The notes under the pieces are model-generated. The model did no database searches and was not told where the DNA came from. It saw only the letters and a program-made list of their open reading frames with translations. The position numbers were made by a program, and so were the translations under genes. This document shows, one piece after another, positions 44,062 to 55,783 of a stretch of 64,000 bases of DNA (positions are counted from its first letter, which is position 1; the number at the start of each line of letters is the position of its first letter). The stretch is from Stemphylium vesicarium. Its lineage: Eukaryota > Ascomycota > Dothideomycetes > Pleosporales > Pleosporaceae. The stretch is from contig QXCR01000114.1 in assembly GCA_004380135.1 (NCBI GenBank), positions 1 through 64,000 on the forward strand, in the 5' to 3' direction.

Positions 44062-45946
44062 ATGCGCGTTTCCTCCACCATCTTGGCCACCGCCGGCCTT
44101 CTGTCCTCGGCAAATGCCGCCCTCAAGGGTTTCAACTACGGTGCCCAGTTCAACGACAACCGGGCCAAGACCCTCGTCGACTTTGAATATGAATTCAACG
44201 CCGCCAAGCAACTTCCTGGCACCGACGGATGGACCAGTGCCCGTCTTTACACTATGATCCAGCATGGCACTCAGAACAACATCATCGAGGCCATCCAGGC
44301 TGCCATCAACACCAAGACCTCGCTGCTCCTCGGCATGTGGTGCTCCGCCGGTCAGACCGTCGTCAACAACGAGCTTGCTGCTCTCAAGGCCGCCATTGCC
44401 CAGTATGGCACTGCTTTCACCGACCTCGTCGTCGGTATCTCCGTAGGCAGTGAGGATCTTTACCGTGTCACACCCACTGGTATTGAGAACAACTCCGGTG
44501 CCGGTGCTCAGCCCCAGGAACTCGTCAACTACATCAAGCAGACCAGGGATGCTATCCGTGGAACCCCTCTCGAGGGTAAGCCCATTGGTCACGTTGACAC
44601 CTGGACTGTCTACACCAACGCCTCCAACAATGCTGTTATTGAGGCTCTCGACTTCGTCGGCATGGACGCATACCCCTACTTCCAGACCACCATGAACAAC
44701 AACGTCGGTAGCGGCAGCCAGCTGTTCTTCGACGCTCTTCAGCAGACTAAGGCCGCTTCCCAGGGCAAGCCCGTCTGGGTCACTGAGACCGGATGGCCCG
44801 TCAGCGGAGAGACTCTCAACCAAGGTGTCCCCGGTGCTGATAACGCCCGCATCTACTGGGAGGACGTTACCTGCCAGCTGCTCGCCGATGATGTTAACCT
44901 CTACTACTACATCCTCCAGGATGTTCAGTACGGCAACCCCGTTCCTTCCTTCGGTATCAAGCCTGCGGGTGACCTTATGGCGGTCTCTCCCCTGTTTGAC
45001 CTGTCCTGCCCCGCCTCGAAGCCTGTAAGTTAGGCCCTTCTTATGCTAATGAGCCCCTTGTCGCCGATCTTGGTGTCGTTCCTGTATACATGGTCCAAAC
45101 TCTACTCACTGCTTCTTTGCAACTGTGAATGCCCATGCCCAAGAGCTCCTATCAGGGGCATGCGGGCTAATGGAGCAAAGTCACGTTCAGCGAGCAGTAT
45201 GAGCAGCAGTGTGGTGCCAACAGGATCGTCACGTAAGAAATACTTGAGACGATTCGCATTTGCAAAGCACAATCAACTGACCCTAAGCAGTAAATGGCCC
45301 GACGTCCCAGCCCACTCTCACCGCCGTCCCCGTACTCACCTTCGACCGGCCGACTCCGACCATAGAGAACCCAACCTGGACAGCACCGCAGGAAGTCAGC
45401 TCGCCAAGCCTTCCGTCGTCAACCGGAATCCATCTTCAGGATCTCCAAAACCTGCCATTGCCAGACTTCAGCTCCCTCCAGGAGCCGTTTGAATACCCAC
45501 ACCAGCTCATACCCATCGACAAGGCCGATCCTCTCAAGGTTCTTGGAAACGGATATACTGTACAGCTTTCACCCACCATATCGACGGTGTTCGTCTATGA
45601 TATCCGCCCCGAGTTTGCTGGCAGGACCTGTACGCTGGCCATGCACATGCCGCCAACTTTCCCCGTACCTGAGCTAGCACCCGTCAAGATCATGACGCCA
45701 GGCGGCTTCAGCGTGTCTCGCCTCGCCAATCAAGTCCCGGGCAACGTTACCGCTCAGAGCGTCGGCGGTTCAATTCTTGTCGGAGCTATTGGCATCCTTG
45801 AGCCTGCCCGCCGATACAATATTGCCAGTTTTCCATGCGAGGCCGGGCAGCGGGTGGGCTATCAAGTCGATTCGATTGGTGGGCTGGCTATGAATTGGTT
45901 TCAGATGACGTATCCTGCTTTAGGTATGTTCATGTTGGTGAACTAA
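44062..45946 (+). CDS. GH17 beta-1,3-glucanase, apparently fused to a But2-like C-terminal domain
   Basis: The first exon (44062-45024) encodes a signal peptide (1-19) and a full GH17 barrel: GFNYGAQF start, acid/base Glu in VGISVGSEDLYR (about E131) and nucleophile in VWVTETGWP (about E242). The expected LSCPASKP end is followed by GTAAGT. Downstream coding continues: a Ser-rich piece (45181-45232) that ends in a GTAAGA donor, and a third block (45291-45946) that starts NGPTSQPTL and resembles the But2 C-terminal domain (SVSRLA, then SFPCEAGQRVGYQVDSIGGLAMNWFQ and a GMFM end). This model gives 556 aa. The acceptor of intron 1 (CAAAG) is weak, so two adjacent genes remain possible. GH17 enzymes of this type trim or transglycosylate wall beta-1,3-glucan outside the cell; the added domain could anchor or target it. 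Confidence 0.75.
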
Positions 45947-47930
45947 AGGGTTGGTTGGTTGGTCTGTAAAGGAAGAATTGTGTGGAATGGTGGGAACCAT
46001 TGGCTGGGATGTCATTCTGTTGTATTACTATTATTACGACCCTAGAAAAGTACTCAAAACCGCTTGGTTAATGTAATGTTTGCACCTCAACTCCGTGTCT
46101 ATCATGTATGCATCTGCCTGTGAGACGAGAATACTCGAATTTTGCTTAAACACAGTTCGCGAATGTAGAGAAGAAAGTAGCTGAGCAACTACCAATATTC
46201 CTCGCCTCTTGGGCAGATGAGATTACATGACACAACACGAATCCCCAACATCAGGTCCCTCGTCATCTCTCCCCTTTCCCCTACGATTCCTCCTACCTGT
46301 TCCACCTGCATCGCACCGTATCATTCCGCTCTCCAGCTCTGACTTTTCTCTATTCGTGTCCTCCCAAATACTGGCGTTGTTTGTATCCCACCGTTTCTAC
46401 ATGTAACTCTTCACAGCGCGGAACATGATCAAGACGCCCAGCCCGAGAAGAAGTGCTAGGATGCAGACGGAGCGCGGGCTCCATGACAAGGGGAGCCGCT
46501 AAGCGAGTTTTGTATAGGGTAGGTTTGCATCGTGAGGCGAGATTGTGGACGCGTGGTACTACCCCAACGATAGTGATGGTGACAGTTGGAAAGACGACGG
46601 ATGAGATGGCATCTTGTATACCCGCTCATCACTAAGTAAAAGCGAAGACGCGTTTTCCGTGAAGTAGATGGCCAATCGTAGGAGTTGAACTCTGCTATGT
46701 AGATTTCCGCGACGGATGCTTCGGCTTTCCACTCGCGTATGTTTGTCACAGCTTCACTTCACTTCCGCTGTGTCTCTACACCTGTAGTCGTAGGCGTACT
46801 CGTCGGTCGTGCCCTAAGTAGAATAATCGTATACCGCAGCACCGACGGCGGCTTAACTTTTTTCGCTCGTTTCTTGTTCGAAAGCGTTGGGGTTTTTGAA
46901 GAGTGTGACTTCAGTCGATGGTACCGGTGGGGATGGAAAGTCGGCATATGCAAGAGGAAGATGTGAATGAAAGATAAGAATGCAGTGAAGGCGGGGTATG
47001 AATGTTGGTGTGTTGGATAAGTGGGGTGAGGTAAGGTGGTCGTTATGCAAGGGAATGGCCTTGTTTGGGAATGAGGAATGTGCGGAGCGGTCTTGACTGA
47101 CACTTGAAGGAATTTAGGTGTGTCGCGCAAAGTTTGTTCGGTGCGTGTAGTCAAGCAGGTAGTATTTTGATATTTCAATCCGAGATTATCTGGGTCGTAA
47201 ATTTAACAGCAGTAGGGAAGAGCTTCAGGGCGTAGTAAAGAATTTTTGACGGGAAAAATGACAAGTTACTCAAAGATGTCTAACTATTGTTCCATGCTCT
47301 TCTTTCCTGATTGGAGGCAAGTGCACACCCTAGCAGCACAGAGAAGCAGTGCGTGCGTGCATGCAGGCAGCAATGCTTCGACCTCTGGTTGCGCATTTGG
47401 CGTTGTGTGGTTGAACCGCTGGAAAGACTGAAGCCTTCTAGCTAATCACAGACACGCGATTCGTATCGTACGTTTCCGCATCCGGCGAAGGAACAAAGAA
47501 AAGTCTGCAATGTGAATATCCATGGTAAGGAAAAAGCACTTCTGGAATGCAGCTGCATTTGCTGCCTGAACATGTACCGTACGATCGGACGGAGCAACAT
47601 CACATGGTTCCACAGTCGAGCAAATGAATAGTAAGGAGCATCTTGCATGTGAAAGCTGCAGTCCTACCGAAACGAGGAAGCGGAACAAGCGCAAACAACA
47701 ATGGGCAACGTGCAGCTGCATTGAACATAATGAATTGCACAATATCAACATGAACAGACTAAGTCTAGTCTTCCGGACTTGAAAACACCGCTAACACCAA
47801 AAACCGAATTTCCCAAGACTTTGTGGTATAAACATACAACTCTCCCCATCCATCCAGGATACACACGTTGAAAACAAGAAAAGCGGAGGAAATGAGCAAG
47901 AACATGCCTCAAGTGTGTTTGTTCTTACGC
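45947..47930. other. Gene-poor intergenic region
   Basis: Two kilobases between the GH17 gene and the CDC50 gene end. The only coding-like signal I find is the short minus-strand tail-anchor exon listed separately. Other frames lack domains or splice support. Confidence 0.4.
46397..46498 (-). CDS. Possible terminal exon encoding a C-terminal membrane anchor
   Basis: Minus-strand frame of 33 codons preceded by a TTAG acceptor-like site and ended by TAG. It encodes a short polar piece, a strongly hydrophobic helix (VCILALLLGLGVLIMF) and a basic tail (RAVKSYM), as in tail-anchored proteins. I could not find convincing upstream exons on the minus strand between 46500 and 47200, so this may be coincidence. 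Confidence 0.2.
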   Translation of the reverse strand, partial: RLPLSWSPRSVCILALLLGLGVLIMFRAVKSYM

Positions 47931-49474
47931 TTATGCACCGCCCGCTCGGCCAGTAGTAGTAGCCGAAGTGGGTTGGTCGTCATTCCAGGTAAGGTAGGTG
48001 TGGTCACCAAGTTTTCTGGCTTCATGTTAGTGAATGTGTTTCATATCAACGACTTGGACAGAAGAGGACGGACCTGGGCTTAATGAGATGTGCGGCAAGG
48101 AACACGGCGCCTAATAATATGCAGAGGCCACCGACGACAAGATAGGCGATGCCGAGGAACGGGTTCTTGCCACCCATGACGGTGCGTGTTGAGATCAAGA
48201 TGGACTTTGTACCGTCGTACTTTTCGACTGGATAGCCTAGAGATGGGTTAGCCTTTGTCGTATTAGTGTAGCAGTTTTCAACGTACGGTCATAGACCTTG
48301 AGGCGATAGGTACCAGCCCTCAAGACATCGTTGTCGTTACGCATATACAGTTTACTGAAGGTCGGCAATCCAGCGGTCCTCATCCATACTTGGAATTGCT
48401 CCCAGGTATGTAGGTTCGGCAACTCGTTCTGGTACGTGCCATTTGGGTACTGTTCCTGCCAGTTGGGCGGTGGAACGACGTCTTCCAGCTTGTAATCGGT
48501 CTTGCCGTAGAGATCCCCTTCATGACTCCATGATGTACCGTGTGTAGTCATGTTGTAGGAATCGATCTCATCTCCGTCTGAATCCTGCACAGCATTGTCC
48601 AGAGTCAAATTGCCAAAGGTGTCGTTGAACATGGAATTGGCGATGAGTCCACAGGGATAGTAGGGCTTATTGTTGGGGGCCACGGCCAAGGGGTCGCAAT
48701 CACCAGAGCTGAGATCGCCGGCAGTTCTGATGTCACCCTTCAGCTGTGGGAGATCAACAGACTTGACGTATCGGCGGTGATTCTGGTAGAAGTTGGTAAG
48801 GCGATAGTAGAAGAGGACGGGCGGGTTTATGTCGTTCGGGATGGTGATACTGAGGATGCAAACGTTGGTCTCGACTGTGTAGTTTTGGGGTTGGAATGTG
48901 TAGTTGTCCCGTGCCCAACCCCACTGAGGCGCTGTTTTCATCTCCTTGTTGAACGTGGCCGATACCCTGTCCGAGGGAATTGGATCAAGATCGTTTCCTT
49001 GGCTAGCATTGTAGTTCAACCTGGCCTGGGGCGCGGAGCTGTTGCAGTTGGTGTAATCGATCGAGATCTCCTGGACCTAACTGGAGGGTCAGCCCGCTGC
49101 GCCTGGACATGCTGTATAGCCTCCTCACCTGCGAACTAGCATAGATAAGAAGGCCGCCGATGGGCGCGAAGATGACTCCGACGATGAAGAACAGTGGAAG
49201 GACCGTCTTGGGCGTTAGGATTGGTCTGTCGCATTGTGAGCATTAATCCCTCTTCCTGCGACTGTTTGCTCAACATACTGCCATGCTTTTAAGCGCTGCT
49301 GTCGGAAGGCGGTATCTAATATCGCTTTAGCACTACGGTCCTTTGCGCGCAATCTCATGTCCCCCGGCGCGGCTTACTTGGTGGCCTCTTGCTCTTCGTC
49401 TTCTTCGGCTCTTCGCGGGCGGGATCCTGGCTGCCTATGGAGTCGGTATGCTCGACCTGATCTGATCGCGACAT
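47931..49474 (-). CDS. CDC50/LEM3-family P4-ATPase (flippase) beta subunit
   Basis: Six exons (49474-49378, 49315-49279, 49225-49129, 49076-48287, 48236-48074, 48015-47931) give 422 aa, phases consistent. The family signature NTAFRQQRLKAWQPILTP is assembled from exons 1-3, a strong check of the model. TM1 is KTVLPLFFIVGVIFAPIGGLLIYA; the ectodomain has YTNC, PCGLIANSMFNDTF and several Asn-glycosylation sites; the second TM is NPFLGIAYLVVGGLCILLGAVF. The last intron uses a weak GTCCGT donor but restores KPRKLGDHTYL. CDC50 proteins partner phospholipid flippases for ER exit and activity in Golgi, endosome and plasma membrane. Confidence 0.92.
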
Positions 49475-50450
49475 TGTCGTGTTTCCGCGCAAATCCGCGG
49501 GGCTGTTGGTGGGTGGATATACAGTCGTTGGAGGGTGAGAGGTGGTGAGGACGCGCGGGTTTGAGACTGGCCAAGCCGTCGTCCCAAATTAGTTACAGAG
49601 GAGGCCGCGCCGCCACGCCTGCGGAGCTTACATATCCCCGCTCGTCCCGGGGACCCTGAACCATCGTTGCGGACGTTGCGCGGACGTTGTCACCATGTCA
49701 GACATCACACCGAGCACAAGATGACCAACTGTCGCCTTCTTGCATCTGTCTTGGCAGATAATTACAAGTCCTGCCATGTGCACTGATGACGCTGCAATTG
49801 CAACCCGCCGCGCGCGTTGATGCCAGAGCACGAGGCGGCTGTTATCACGCTTGCATACATCAGACTAGCCTTCAATCGCGACTCACTTCCTCTCGGAACG
49901 GATGCCTCGAGGCTCCGGACTGATTCAGTGTGATGTGAGCCGTCCTACGTCACTCCGTTCCAACGTAAGTGACGAACCATGATAATCACAACGAATGTAA
50001 AGAGAAAAATGATCAGATGTTCTGCTAAGATACTGTATTCTGGTCTAATACTACCAAAAAGAAAAAAGCCTGCATTTGCGGCGTCAAGGTCCAGATATGG
50101 CCTACTACTGATTTGCATTCGTGTGAGCTGGGGGGTATCGCATGCCGTAGAAGAAGGAAAAATACAATAAAAGACCCAAACGCCATTGGGAGGGCAGAGC
50201 CCAGTCCCAAACTCCTATTCATGCCAACAGAAATGAGAAACGCCGTTCATAAGTCATGCCGAGGACGACAACCGTCGCCTCATTGAAATCGGGTCAGTCT
50301 TATCCAGAAAGAAAGCAGGCCCATGCCATGGGCCCGTGGGATGCTATGCGCAAATTGGTGCATCGTAACAAAAGATCCGTAAACCAGGAGAAGATGGATA
50401 AGAATAGAAACAGCCGTGGCGTCATGAGAGGCGGAAAAAGCAAAGAGCGC
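49475..50450. other. Intergenic between two minus-strand genes
   Basis: Promoter of the CDC50-family gene and 3' flank of the SWIRM gene. No feature beyond A-rich stretches near 50000-50070. Confidence 0.4.
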
Positions 50451-51605
50451 TCAAAGGTATTGGCGGAAGTAGTCTGGGTTGAACCAGCCTACACGGTCGT
50501 ACGATTGCCACAGCTTGCTAGCCTTGTTGACGTCAATCTTGCAGGCTTGCTGGGCGTCCGTCTTGCGGAACTCCTTGCCGATCCTGAGTGCCTCGATGCG
50601 AGCCTGGAATATGCGGCGTTTGCTGGTGAGGTAGGTGGCACAGTTGAGGCGGAGTGTGCCAGCAAGGTTGAGCTCAGCCTCGTGCAGCATGTCGCGGTCG
50701 GGGTCGTCGGTGAGCGAGAGCGCTTGGCCCTTCCACTCAGCCTTGAGAATCTTGGTGTTGCCCTTTGGCAGTGTGTCCAGGGATGGCGAGTAGTCGGGGA
50801 GTGCATTGTAGTCGGAGTCATCGCGGTTCGTGGCTGGCCGAGCGGGCTTAGGGGAGGCCGACTTTGGCGTAGTGGCTTCGAATGAGTCGAAGACTTGGGT
50901 AAGCGGAGTGCGCTTCGCCTTGGGTGCGCGAGGTGTGCGCGCAGGCATTCGTGGGAGAGCGACCTTGGGCTGGCGGGCTCGGGAAGATGGTGCAGGCGCG
51001 AGCTTCTTCAGTGCAGTGCGTTTCTGCACACCGGTTGGCCGGCCGTAGTGGTCGTCGAATCGGCGCTCTTGGGCCCACCAGCTTCGAGGGTTCTTGGTGG
51101 CAGTCGCGAAGACATTGGAGCGGAACGAGACGATCAGTTCGTAGTCGGCACGGCTTGGTTTGCTTTCGAGGCGTGCGTAGTCTTGAGACTTCATGTGCTG
51201 GGTGATGGCGTCTGAGGAGTCTGAGGAGGCTGACAAGGCTGACTCCTGGGGGAAGAGCGGTATCCCGGCCATGGAGACGGCGGTATCGCCAGAGACGAAC
51301 AGCTGGGGGTCTCGTGTGCATTGCTCCTCCGCGTTGTCCATGTTCTCCTTTTGCGATTGGGTGTCGTAGGGTGAGATCGGGGGTGAGGCGTAAGCGATGC
51401 GGTGTGCTGCTGCCTGAGAAGCCTTGACCTCGGTGTCCATGGCGGACTTGAATTGTGCTGAATTGAACGAGGAGAAGGGCGAATGGGTCAATGCAGGAGC
51501 AATTGAAGAGCCAAACGACTCTGATCGCTTCATCTCAGGTGGCGAGAGGAGGGAGGAGACGGTGAGACGATTGCTCGGGGGCGTGCTATAAGGGGAGTTT
51601 GCCAT
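50451..51605 (-). CDS. SWIRM-domain protein, FUN19-like
   Basis: Single exon, 384 aa. The N-terminal two thirds are Ser/Pro-rich and disordered, with a PPISPYDTQSQKENMD stretch, a short conserved WWAQERRFDDHYGRP block and Arg/Lys/Pro-rich linkers. Residues about 310-384 form a SWIRM domain: LRLNCATYLTSKRRIFQARIE, then KTDAQQACKIDVNKASKLWQSYDRVGWF (the helix-turn-helix-like end). SWIRM modules occur in chromatin complexes and bind DNA or nucleosomes. Fungal proteins with a lone C-terminal SWIRM domain (Fun19/Laf type) are linked to heterochromatin or stress. Nuclear role inferred. Confidence 0.85.
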   Translation of the reverse strand: MANSPYSTPPSNRLTVSSLLSPPEMKRSESFGSSIAPALTHSPFSSFNSAQFKSAMDTEVKASQAAAHRIAYASPPISPYDTQSQKENMDNAEEQCTRDPQLFVSGDTAVSMAGIPLFPQESALSASSDSSDAITQHMKSQDYARLESKPSRADYELIVSFRSNVFATATKNPRSWWAQERRFDDHYGRPTGVQKRTALKKLAPAPSSRARQPKVALPRMPARTPRAPKAKRTPLTQVFDSFEATTPKSASPKPARPATNRDDSDYNALPDYSPSLDTLPKGNTKILKAEWKGQALSLTDDPDRDMLHEAELNLAGTLRLNCATYLTSKRRIFQARIEALRIGKEFRKTDAQQACKIDVNKASKLWQSYDRVGWFNPDYFRQYL

Positions 51606-54530
51606 AGCGTGGTGTGGTCAGAAAGTTTGTGTCTTGGTAAAAGCGAAACGTCGGAGCGGTAGCGATATTTAATATGAGCAGGCAGCAGCAGAAATGGGCT
51701 GCGTTGACGGAGGATTCAATGGTTGGGTGTGAGGGTCAACTACGGTAGCCTTGGGTGGTGAGTAAACGGCTTCGCCACAGTTATAATGGTCAGGTATGAC
51801 CAAGATGCGAACGTGACCGTGGAAGCCGGCAGAATTGTCCGAGCAAGCGCTTATACGATTCCGGTAGCAGGACAATTAGTCAAACAGGCGTCGAGCAGAG
51901 CTGGCAGTGCGGAGATAGGACGAGATGTAAAAAGGGCACACCAATCTTCCCGAAACAGTCGGGGGTGGGCGGGCTCGTTATAAGAAGCACGAGCGGGCTT
52001 GCAGCGGTTTCAGCAGGCTACAGCATGCGAACAAGGACAGTGTGACTCTAGCTTTGAGACAGGCGGCCGCTCATGTGCTAGCGAACCAGACAAAGAGGGT
52101 GTGCGGTTGGCGCGTGCCAGGCTTTGATACTCGCTCGCTCGCTCGCTCGCAGGCAAGCCAGGCATCATCAATCTGAGGAGCGCGCCTGTTGCGCGCGGCC
52201 GGGAGCTGACCAATATGGGCGGCCAAGAAGTGAATAGAAGGACGACGAAGGGGCGCGCCAATGGGAGGCGCCAATTGCAGCGCGCCCCCGTGAGGCGGAG
52301 CTGGGGAACGAGCGACGGGCGCGCATCGCAGTCAGAGAGGAGTCACTGCTTTGGCAATGCGCATCCATGTGCCCGTGTCGCTAGTGTGTCGGGGTATGCG
52401 GTCGCCGAACCCTGCGGTCTGCGGTCGCGACCTCATCCCATGTCTCCCGGTCCGTTGCCCATCGTCACTTTCTGCGACTACACGTTTCCTGCTCCCATTG
52501 CGTCCTCTGTCCTGGCGCATCGAGTTGCATTGAGTCCTGCGATTGCTGTGCTTTTGCCATTGGGCAGCCAACGTGTCACAGCAGCGCCCAATGCCCGTGG
52601 TAGCCTACCTGACTTGAACCCCCTCCCCCCCCAATTCCAATTCCACTCTATACACACCTTTCCGGTGGAGCACCAGGCCACCGCTTCCGTCATGTCTGTC
52701 TCGCCTGGCGTCTTGTCCTACGCTGCAAAGATGACTCTTCCACATGCTCCACATTCAAGCAATTGATTCATCATCGCCGCCGTCTGTCGCGCCAATCGAG
52801 CCCAGAGACGTCAATTCACAGCAAATGCCTCCTCTCCTGACCACTGGCGCCCCAGATGAGGGGGTCCTTGCATGCATCTGACACACCAGTAACCCCCATC
52901 CTCCCGTCAGCGGCGGGTACCGAAAAGATTGCCCTCATCTCTCTCGTAGCAATGCGGAATGGGAATCTCCATTGATCACGTCTTGTGACTTGCTCTCTAT
53001 CGAGAGCGGCTGTAGCCAACGCCACCAGCGCGGGGGCTGCACTTGACTTGCGCCGCCCACAAGGTTCCAGGGCGACTCCATGTCTAGCAGCGGGTAGCAG
53101 ACCATGTTTGCATCATACTGTCGCTCATTGCGCCAGACGCTGGGTATGCGCCCTGCTATCGATAACACATGTCTCGCATGTGAAAGCCCCTAGGCTCAGG
53201 TGGACAAAAGGCAAGGTCATCTACAGCCCGACGCCTGCTCACTTGGATAGCTCGCACCCACTCTCAACACAAATTGGCCCACGAGACTTGCCCTGTCGAC
53301 ACCATCTTCGCGCTGGGCGAGGTCATCCTTCGTCTGCGATCCCCAGCCGTCGGGTGTCTTATCGTCGTTATCGCGTTGTGGGGGAGGAGGGGTTCGCGCT
53401 GCAAGGAACCCCTCAACACCCACTCTTCTGACCTTCTGGATGCCTTCTGTTCGGCGCTGCTGCCGCCCACTTATTGGGGACTGGCCACACCCGCTAATTG
53501 CCGCCTCTGGCCCGAACTGGTCATCTTGTCGCCGTCAAACCACTTCGCTTCCGTCGTACCCCTCACGCTGTCTCCCTATTCGCGCGGCCCAGACCGATGT
53601 TGAGAGCATCGCGCGGCCCTCCCTAATTGTTGCTGACTCGATACACTTTGCCCGTCTGCTTCATGGTGCAAACCGGACATCGCAATCGACAAGCCCGGTA
53701 CCGACAGCTTCACCGTGATTGTCTAGCGCCTAGACCTGGCCATGTGCGACGCCTCTGCGGGCACGATCTGCACATCTAGGGCCACACCGATAGCTGGTCA
53801 GCCGATAGGTCAATGCAACCAAATGACCCTGTCGTTCGTTGCCCTGTCTTCACCCAAATGCGACGCCTGGAGGGTCCCTGCATCCGCCATGCTTGTAACC
53901 TGCCAAACCAACAATGGTTGCTTCTGCAGGACCTTGTTTCAAAGCCAGCAAAAGCGAAGTCGTGCTTGGTCCTTTGATTCCCACGTCTTCGATGGCGTCA
54001 CTGCCGGACATGAAGGCAAGGCACGCCCTGCATGACGGCCGCTGTTCGCCCTACTTAAAATAGACCGCGTGCCGGCCATTGTCAGCACGATTTCAGGCTG
54101 CGAGCACATAAGACAAGGAATTAACATGGCCCAACACTTGTCGCATGCAGGCAACGATTACTCTCGGGACCAGGGCTGTCTGGAGTCTCTTCGGACGAAT
54201 AGAGTGCCCGATCGTGACGTAGGTCATCTTCGGCCTTGTGAGCGCATTCACGGACGTCCGCGAGTGATGTCGACGAGCGTAATGAATTCAATGCGGATCA
54301 ATGTTGCATTTTCATTTGATAGGAGCCTCAACATTCGCGTGCTTCTCTCCAATTGATCAAGTCGCCTTTTGACAGCACCCTGATAGATCTGCGACACCTT
54401 CACGTGTATTCGTGGACAAAGCGTCGCGCATTCCCGCGCTCCCGCAGCGACGTCGTCAACCTTAAACCAACCGTGCAGTTCCCCACCTACGTCATGCACA
54501 CAACACGTAACTGTACCGTGAGACGACGCA
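51606..54530. other. 2.9-kb gene-free divergent region
   Basis: Lies between the SWIRM gene (minus) and the SWIM gene (plus). Several frames of 60-183 codons exist (for example 52215-52766), but none shows a domain, start context or splice pattern. A (TCGC)5 repeat is at 52131-52150. It may contain long 5' UTRs, a non-coding transcript or an undetected gene. Confidence 0.45.
52131..52150 (+). repeat. (TCGC)5 tetranucleotide repeat
   Basis: Five exact tandem copies of TCGC within the gene-free region upstream of the SWIRM gene. Confidence 0.85.
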
Positions 54531-55508
54531 ATGTCCTCGCCAGAATTGCCTAGAAACCGGCATTTTGTGACTCAGCTATTCAACTCGTTACCGACAATAC
54601 CCCCGCCGCTGCCACCTGACCATCATCCCGTGGCGGTGGAGCCCAACAACCCTCTCAGTAGCGTACCGGACGCGGTGAAGAAACAATTGCTCTCCTTGCA
54701 AGTCCTATTCCCAAACGAGTTCGTGCCCGCGCTAGACTTGCTGGACCGACGGCTTGTTACTCGGTTTCGGATCTCCGATGGTCTGGAAAGTGTTGCGGCC
54801 CGGAGTGAAGAGGAAGAAGAAGCTGCAGCAGAGCTAGACAACGGGAATGAGGACGTGCAGATGCGGGGAGTAGACGGTGAAGAAGAAGCAATACGAACCA
54901 AAGATGCAGAATCGAAAACGCATAGCTCTATTAATATAGCTGCGGACGACACGTCAGACCAACAGAAGACAGCACGACAATCGCCGATTCCCCTCACAGA
55001 TACAGGCGTGGCCGAAAGCGATACCATCCTAGAAACCAAATCTACAAGGGCATCAGCACACGCCAAAGCAGCTCCAGTATACTACATCCGCTCCGCCCAA
55101 CAACAACGCTCCTCCCGCTTCAGCACCTCGTACGACACAACCACAAGCTACGAAGTACGCCTTCAAGCCTGGAACTGCTCGTGTCCTGCTTTTGCCTTTT
55201 CCGCCTTTCCTGCTACGCAGTACGAATCTCGCGTTCCTGTCTACGAGGATACCGCGGACAAGGACGGCAACAATGACACTATTCACAAAGGGAAAGGAGA
55301 TGGGGAGATGGCAGATGGAAAACGAGAGAATACGGATACATGGTCCTTTGGAGGCGTGAGCTTAGGGGAGGAAATGCCGCCAGTGTGTAAACACCTTTTA
55401 GCTTGTGTGCTGGCAGAGAAGTGTTCGGGGCTTTTTGGTAGGTTTGTAGAGGAGAAAGAGGTCAGTATTGAGGAGGCTGCGGGATGGGCGGCAGGTTGGG
55501 GGGATTGA
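54531..55508 (+). CDS. SWIM zinc-finger protein, Sws1/Shu2-like
   Basis: Single exon, 325 aa. The N-terminus MSSPELPRNRHFVTQLF is followed by a helical piece with LQVLFPNEFVPALDLLDRRLVTRF, then an acidic disordered section (about residues 85-175). The C-terminal half holds a split SWIM motif: CSCPAF near residue 215 (CxC) and VCKHLLACVLAEKC near residue 285 (CxHxxA). The CxC-Xn-CxHxxA form is the diagnostic of the Shu2/SWS1 family, which acts with Rad51 paralogues in homologous recombination. I base the family on that motif alone; other SWIM proteins are possible. Convergent with RPN8, 275 bp apart. Confidence 0.72.
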   Translation: MSSPELPRNRHFVTQLFNSLPTIPPPLPPDHHPVAVEPNNPLSSVPDAVKKQLLSLQVLFPNEFVPALDLLDRRLVTRFRISDGLESVAARSEEEEEAAAELDNGNEDVQMRGVDGEEEAIRTKDAESKTHSSINIAADDTSDQQKTARQSPIPLTDTGVAESDTILETKSTRASAHAKAAPVYYIRSAQQQRSSRFSTSYDTTTSYEVRLQAWNCSCPAFAFSAFPATQYESRVPVYEDTADKDGNNDTIHKGKGDGEMADGKRENTDTWSFGGVSLGEEMPPVCKHLLACVLAEKCSGLFGRFVEEKEVSIEEAAGWAAGWGD

Positions 55509-55783
55509 GAGTGGCAAGGGAATGGCGGGGTTTGACAATGAATGCTGCGTTTGATACCAGCCGTTGCAGCGCGGCTTTCATTTGGTCAATTCGAATTCAC
55601 TCTTCATCCTGTAGGGTCTGTTCATGTTCTTAATCATTCGTGTCTATCATGCCATTATGCCACATATGCCGGGATCATGCAAAAAAGGCTCCGAGTGGTA
55701 TAATACACGTTCTTCGCCAGAAGCAGCATTGCAAGCATCAGGCTCGCCATGCTTGAAGGACGCCCCAATCGCGTCAGTCTCGC

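Noticed and set aside
44032..44823. 263-codon open frame on the minus strand over the GH17 gene
   Set aside because: It is the antisense mirror of a strongly codon-biased gene; no start context or domain.
50256..50885. 209-codon plus-strand frame over the SWIRM gene
   Set aside because: Antisense to the conserved SWIRM domain; composition mirrors it.
52215..52766. 183-codon plus-strand frame in the gene-free region
   Set aside because: Mixed Arg/Ser/Pro composition, no domain, no splice sites, poor start context; left as intergenic.
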